Shown here piece by piece: positions 60,800-64,000 of a DNA stretch of 64,000 nucleotides. Source of the stretch: Sipunculus nudus. Taxonomy: Eukaryota; Annelida; Sipuncula; Golfingiida; Sipunculidae. Numbering within the stretch: position 1 is the stretch's first letter; each line of letters starts with the position of its first letter. The notes below the pieces were generated by a model. It saw nothing but the letters and a program-made list of their open reading frames with translations. It was not told the origin of the DNA and did no database searches. The DNA lies in contig CM049316.1 of NCBI GenBank assembly GCA_026874595.1, positions 55,997,676 through 56,061,675 on the forward strand, given 5' to 3'. The position numbers and the translations under genes were made by a program.

Positions 60800-63700
60800 T
60801 CATGCCATTGGACGGCCTCCAGACGTGGCAGGGTTGGCATTTGGGTTGAATAGTAATGTGTTAAACCCGTTCAATTTGTAGTTTCCGTCAGGGAAGCGCG
60901 TGGGCTCACCCCATGTACGGTTATCCAAGGACAGGTGAGGGGCTGAACAAGATGTCATTGGCACGGCCCCGCCTAGGACGTGGCTGAGATGTCGGTACTG
61001 GCCCGGGCTATTGGACAGGCTCATCGGACTGATATGTGTGTGGCTTGCATCTCCTTTTGTCCCGACCTTCCATCCGGGTACAGGAACGTCTGCTCCTGGT
61101 GTTTTCCTTTTCCTCCCTAGATGGCCAAGTTCCATGTTCTCCAACAGTTCGGTCAGGCCGCGGTCCAGTCCGTTGTGAACGGGTGACCTCTCAGCAATCG
61201 TCTGAGGCATGCGCAACAGTTCCCCTACACTCGTCTGTGAATGTCCTACGTAAGCCAAGGAGAACGGCAATGATGCCCACGGGTTGCTGAAACCGGAAGC
61301 CTCCCCCGTGAAAAACATGGAGCGGGTCATCCGGTTGGCACAGTCTTGAAAAGCGTCCGACTTGCCCGGGTTACGCACGTCCACGACGTTGCAGAACGCT
61401 TCCAGTGGCATGCAAGTAGGCACCAACAGTATATCGGTTGTGGACTTTTCTGCCTGGCCGCGACCCGCGTCCCTCTCTGGCCAATAGGCGCTGTGTCCTT
61501 GAACGTAACCGGCTGTCTTTTGCAGGGGATCTGCGCCTGTGGAGCTTGCGGTCATCTTTCCGGCGAGACTGCTCCCGTACGCCTTTGCACTTTCCACGTA
61601 CAACGTAGCCACGTCAGATGTTATGTTTCGTGCGTTCCTGTCGATGCCTTGCCAGGAGACCCTTGGGTGGTATGCCCCGTCTGTGCGGTTTCCTGTGAAC
61701 ATGGCGTGCGGCACAACGAGGCCTGATGTGCCCATCTTGGTTTCAGAAAAACGGAGCATTTCTTGCACGATCGTGCCACTGTGAGTGTCGTTGATCGTCT
61801 CTTGCGTGTGCACGGGTCCCTGTCTGAGCCATATACTCGCAGGGGTGGCTGCGAACAGGTGTTCTGTTTCCACTTTGTCGTGTTGCAGCACCATGCAACC
61901 CAGGGTGGCATGACCTGCCTGCTTTGCAAGAGCGCATATACCGGCTGCTGTTGCATATGTCTGTTGTACAGGTGTTATCATCACCCTGGCCTCCGGGCTC
62001 AACTGCGAAAGTGCTACGCGGCGCGAGTGAATGCCGTCTCGCTGAACTGGGTGATGTGCCGCAGCGTAAAGGTATATGTCCGGCTGCATGTCACACCCGT
62101 TGTACCGTGGTATATCCTTTCCAATCAATTTTCCTTTATTTTCCGTTAGGGTTTCGCACATGTTTACGTCCATCACTTCTAGGGACAAGGGCAGGGGAAA
62201 CCACAGTGTTTGGGCTGTTTCATCTGTGACAATCTTTTTTGCAGCCTCCAGTTTCGTTTTGGTGTCTTGTTTTATCAAGCCGGTGTCGTCGTCGTATTCG
62301 AACGTGATACCCTCAAATGTTTTCAGCGTAATGTGGCTCACGTCACCAGAAATGTCGACGGCGTTTTTTAGGAAGACCCCGTCCGTGCATAATGCAGTTT
62401 CCGTTCTGTAAAGGCCACCGTTTGTTGTTTTCATACGCAGACTGGCTGCCGGTACAGCTGATATGCGGAAAACCGTGTTATCTAAAGGGTAGAATTGTGT
62501 TTGAGTGTCCCAGGATGAGTGTCGGTTATTTCGAGCTGTCTTTTTGAATAAGTCCCTCGCTGTAGCCACCGTGACACACGCGGCCATCTGTTGGTTATCC
62601 TGACGTGGTTTAACAGCTGTCATTGTGCTCCCGCAAAGTTGCTGCATTATGCTGTAAAATGTCTTCATTTGAATCATGTCTTGTGGCGTTGCTGTTTGGA
62701 ATATATTAGTTGGTATCTTAACATGACATTTGCTATACGCGTCTGTCTGATCCCTTTTTGCCTTTTCAGTCACATCGTACTTAGTTGGGTGAGTAGCAAA
62801 CTCATCCGGAACCTGCCGCATCCATGCGAAACACGTCACGTCCGTTGAGTCTTTCATGTCGACATGCTGCCACATGTTAGACCCCGTCACGCCCATTGGT
62901 AGCGGTGTGGGTAAAGCAAGGTCCGTGCAACTGCTGATTTCTTGACTACGCCGTAGTAATATTGCAGATTCTTTTTTTGTGAACGTCACTGCCTCGGATG
63001 ACACGAGTTTTGCTGCTATCTGCCCGTGACCCAAAACCTGCAGATCGGCAGCTAACCGTTTCATCAAACACCCTGCGACATCTTCAGTTAACTTCACTAT
63101 GCCACGGCATGCTTGTTGTAGTTTTTGTAAAGGCGGGAACTGCCTCAATACAGGGGGGAGTGGCACTGTTGCGATCGCCTTCATCAGCGTCAGGTTTGAG
63201 TCGCATGTCAGCACCCCTCCGAAAGCGGAAAATATGTAAGCTGACCGTAGCAGGTACTGGAATTCAATGCTTTCTCCATTTTCACAAACGTGTGTGTGAA
63301 ATTTTTCGACGAACAACATGTCAGTGGGGTACTTGGCGATCAGCATCGCTTCCCAGCGTTTGCAGAGCAGGTCTTGACAAGAGTGGTTCAACGACGTACT
63401 CCAGACCCTGGCTGCCTCTGAGCGCGGATCAGTGGGGTCCAACAGGTAAGGGTAATGCGTCCTCGCTATGCTCTCACCCGCGTCCTGAACGCTGGACAGG
63501 GGTCGGAGACAGAGCGGTATATTTTCAAGATGAAATCTCGGTACGAACAGCGCGGATGTTCCTTCCTTGAACCCGTCTGGTATTGTACCACCTGTTATTT
63601 CACACAATTTTGAAAAAGATGTTTTGTCAAGATTCTTTGGGATGAAGTGTAGCGTCTGGAAGGGGTTAGGTTGGTCATGGAGCAGACGCACAGATCCCGC

Positions 63701-64000
63701 TTGGTGATAGTTCATGTGGTCCACATTACTCAGGCTGCGCTGCAGAGGCAATAGCAGTGTGTTCTCACAGGTCCATCCGTACGATCTCGCCATAGGCCCT
63801 TCAGTTTCATGCAACCTCAAAGCTGTGGTCGATACGTCATGGTGTGCAACAACATCACACAGGGACGCTCGGGTTTTTGGAGGAAAGACGTCCCATACTC
63901 CTGCAGTGTGTGTACTTTCGTCATTTCTCCCGGAAGGTCCGGATGTCCCTGCAGCATGCAGTTTGGAAGGCGTGTTGTACCTTTTAGTTGTACTCACGAA
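60800..64000 (-). CDS. Candidate major capsid protein, 5' end beyond the window (at least 1066 aa)
   Basis: The frame is open to the right edge; the only start-like codon near it is a GTG at 63997, so the true N-terminus is outside the window. The C-terminus is real (stop at 60800). The protein is a long mix of helices and strands with low charge, no signal peptide and no membrane segment, which is how large capsid proteins look. A major capsid protein of herpesviruses is about 1300-1400 residues, so the length fits. No family motif is certain, so this call is weak. A basic patch lies at GRKRKTPG, about 110 residues before the C-terminus. It is the last gene of the core-like block in this window. 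Confidence 0.45.
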   Translation of the reverse strand, partial: FVSTTKRYNTPSKLHAAGTSGPSGRNDESTHTAGVWDVFPPKTRASLCDVVAHHDVSTTALRLHETEGPMARSYGWTCENTLLLPLQRSLSNVDHMNYHQAGSVRLLHDQPNPFQTLHFIPKNLDKTSFSKLCEITGGTIPDGFKEGTSALFVPRFHLENIPLCLRPLSSVQDAGESIARTHYPYLLDPTDPRSEAARVWSTSLNHSCQDLLCKRWEAMLIAKYPTDMLFVEKFHTHVCENGESIEFQYLLRSAYIFSAFGGVLTCDSNLTLMKAIATVPLPPVLRQFPPLQKLQQACRGIVKLTEDVAGCLMKRLAADLQVLGHGQIAAKLVSSEAVTFTKKESAILLRRSQEISSCTDLALPTPLPMGVTGSNMWQHVDMKDSTDVTCFAWMRQVPDEFATHPTKYDVTEKAKRDQTDAYSKCHVKIPTNIFQTATPQDMIQMKTFYSIMQQLCGSTMTAVKPRQDNQQMAACVTVATARDLFKKTARNNRHSSWDTQTQFYPLDNTVFRISAVPAASLRMKTTNGGLYRTETALCTDGVFLKNAVDISGDVSHITLKTFEGITFEYDDDTGLIKQDTKTKLEAAKKIVTDETAQTLWFPLPLSLEVMDVNMCETLTENKGKLIGKDIPRYNGCDMQPDIYLYAAAHHPVQRDGIHSRRVALSQLSPEARVMITPVQQTYATAAGICALAKQAGHATLGCMVLQHDKVETEHLFAATPASIWLRQGPVHTQETINDTHSGTIVQEMLRFSETKMGTSGLVVPHAMFTGNRTDGAYHPRVSWQGIDRNARNITSDVATLYVESAKAYGSSLAGKMTASSTGADPLQKTAGYVQGHSAYWPERDAGRGQAEKSTTDILLVPTCMPLEAFCNVVDVRNPGKSDAFQDCANRMTRSMFFTGEASGFSNPWASLPFSLAYVGHSQTSVGELLRMPQTIAERSPVHNGLDRGLTELLENMELGHLGRKRKTPGADVPVPGWKVGTKGDASHTHISPMSLSNSPGQYRHLSHVLGGAVPMTSCSAPHLSLDNRTWGEPTRFPDGNYKLNGFNTLLFNPNANPATSGGRPMA

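Overview
The window looks like part of a large double-stranded DNA virus of an aquatic invertebrate, or an integrated copy of one. The closest fit I can argue for is a herpesvirus of the oyster/abalone/amphioxus type (Malacoherpesviridae-like). The case is indirect. It rests on long, mostly unspliced, densely packed genes with their own TATA boxes and AATAAA signals; many RING, BIR and other death-fold proteins; a clear but degenerate B-family DNA polymerase relative; a very long C-terminal protein fragment that could be a major capsid protein; and a large inverted repeat. No single gene proves the assignment. A host-integrated copy is possible, because there is a eukaryotic tRNA-Asn gene and a five-exon IAP gene.

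Layout. (1) 1-1182: the 5' part of an unknown gene, written in the same GC-richer codon style as the right half. (2) About 1.2-9.8 kb: an AT-rich, microsatellite-rich stretch with no convincing gene, but with a one-strand excess of splice-donor-like GGTAAG motifs. (3) 9.8-23.7 kb: an accessory block of death-signalling genes: a small RING protein, a Cys-rich protein, a spliced BIR-BIR-UBA-RING IAP, a CARD protein, an acidic phospho-repeat protein, a CARD-RING protein, four tandem CARD-only genes and a CARD-CARD-RING protein. (4) 23.9-27.5 kb: promoter-like 433-bp tandem repeats leading into a 794-aa, probably nuclear protein. (5) 28.3-32.2 kb: a nested inverted-repeat structure built from ~106-bp hairpin-forming units pointing towards a centre near 30.0 kb, flanked by ~279-bp repeats, with a tRNA-Asn gene inside the left arm. 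(6) 33-38.4 kb: a small paralog-family gene, a double-CARD protein and two secreted or surface proteins with two C-type lectin-like domains each. (7) 38.9-40.7 kb: an intact FLYWCH-MULE transposase gene. (8) 41.3-64 kb: a compact block of core-like genes, most unrecognised, including a RING protein, a 55-aa membrane protein, an OB-fold-like protein, a protein with a duplicated domain, the polymerase-like protein and the capsid-like fragment.

How it may work together. The core block would supply replication and virion proteins. The accessory block seems aimed at host cell death and innate signalling: CARDs can cap CARD filaments (caspase, adaptor or RIG-I/MAVS type), RINGs add ubiquitin, BIRs bind caspases, and lectin-like proteins act at the cell surface. 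The 180-aa gene at 33.1 kb and the 173-aa gene at 59.9 kb are paralogs, which ties the accessory part to the core part. Viral-style genes on both sides of the accessory region argue that it lies inside the viral unit and is not simply host flank.
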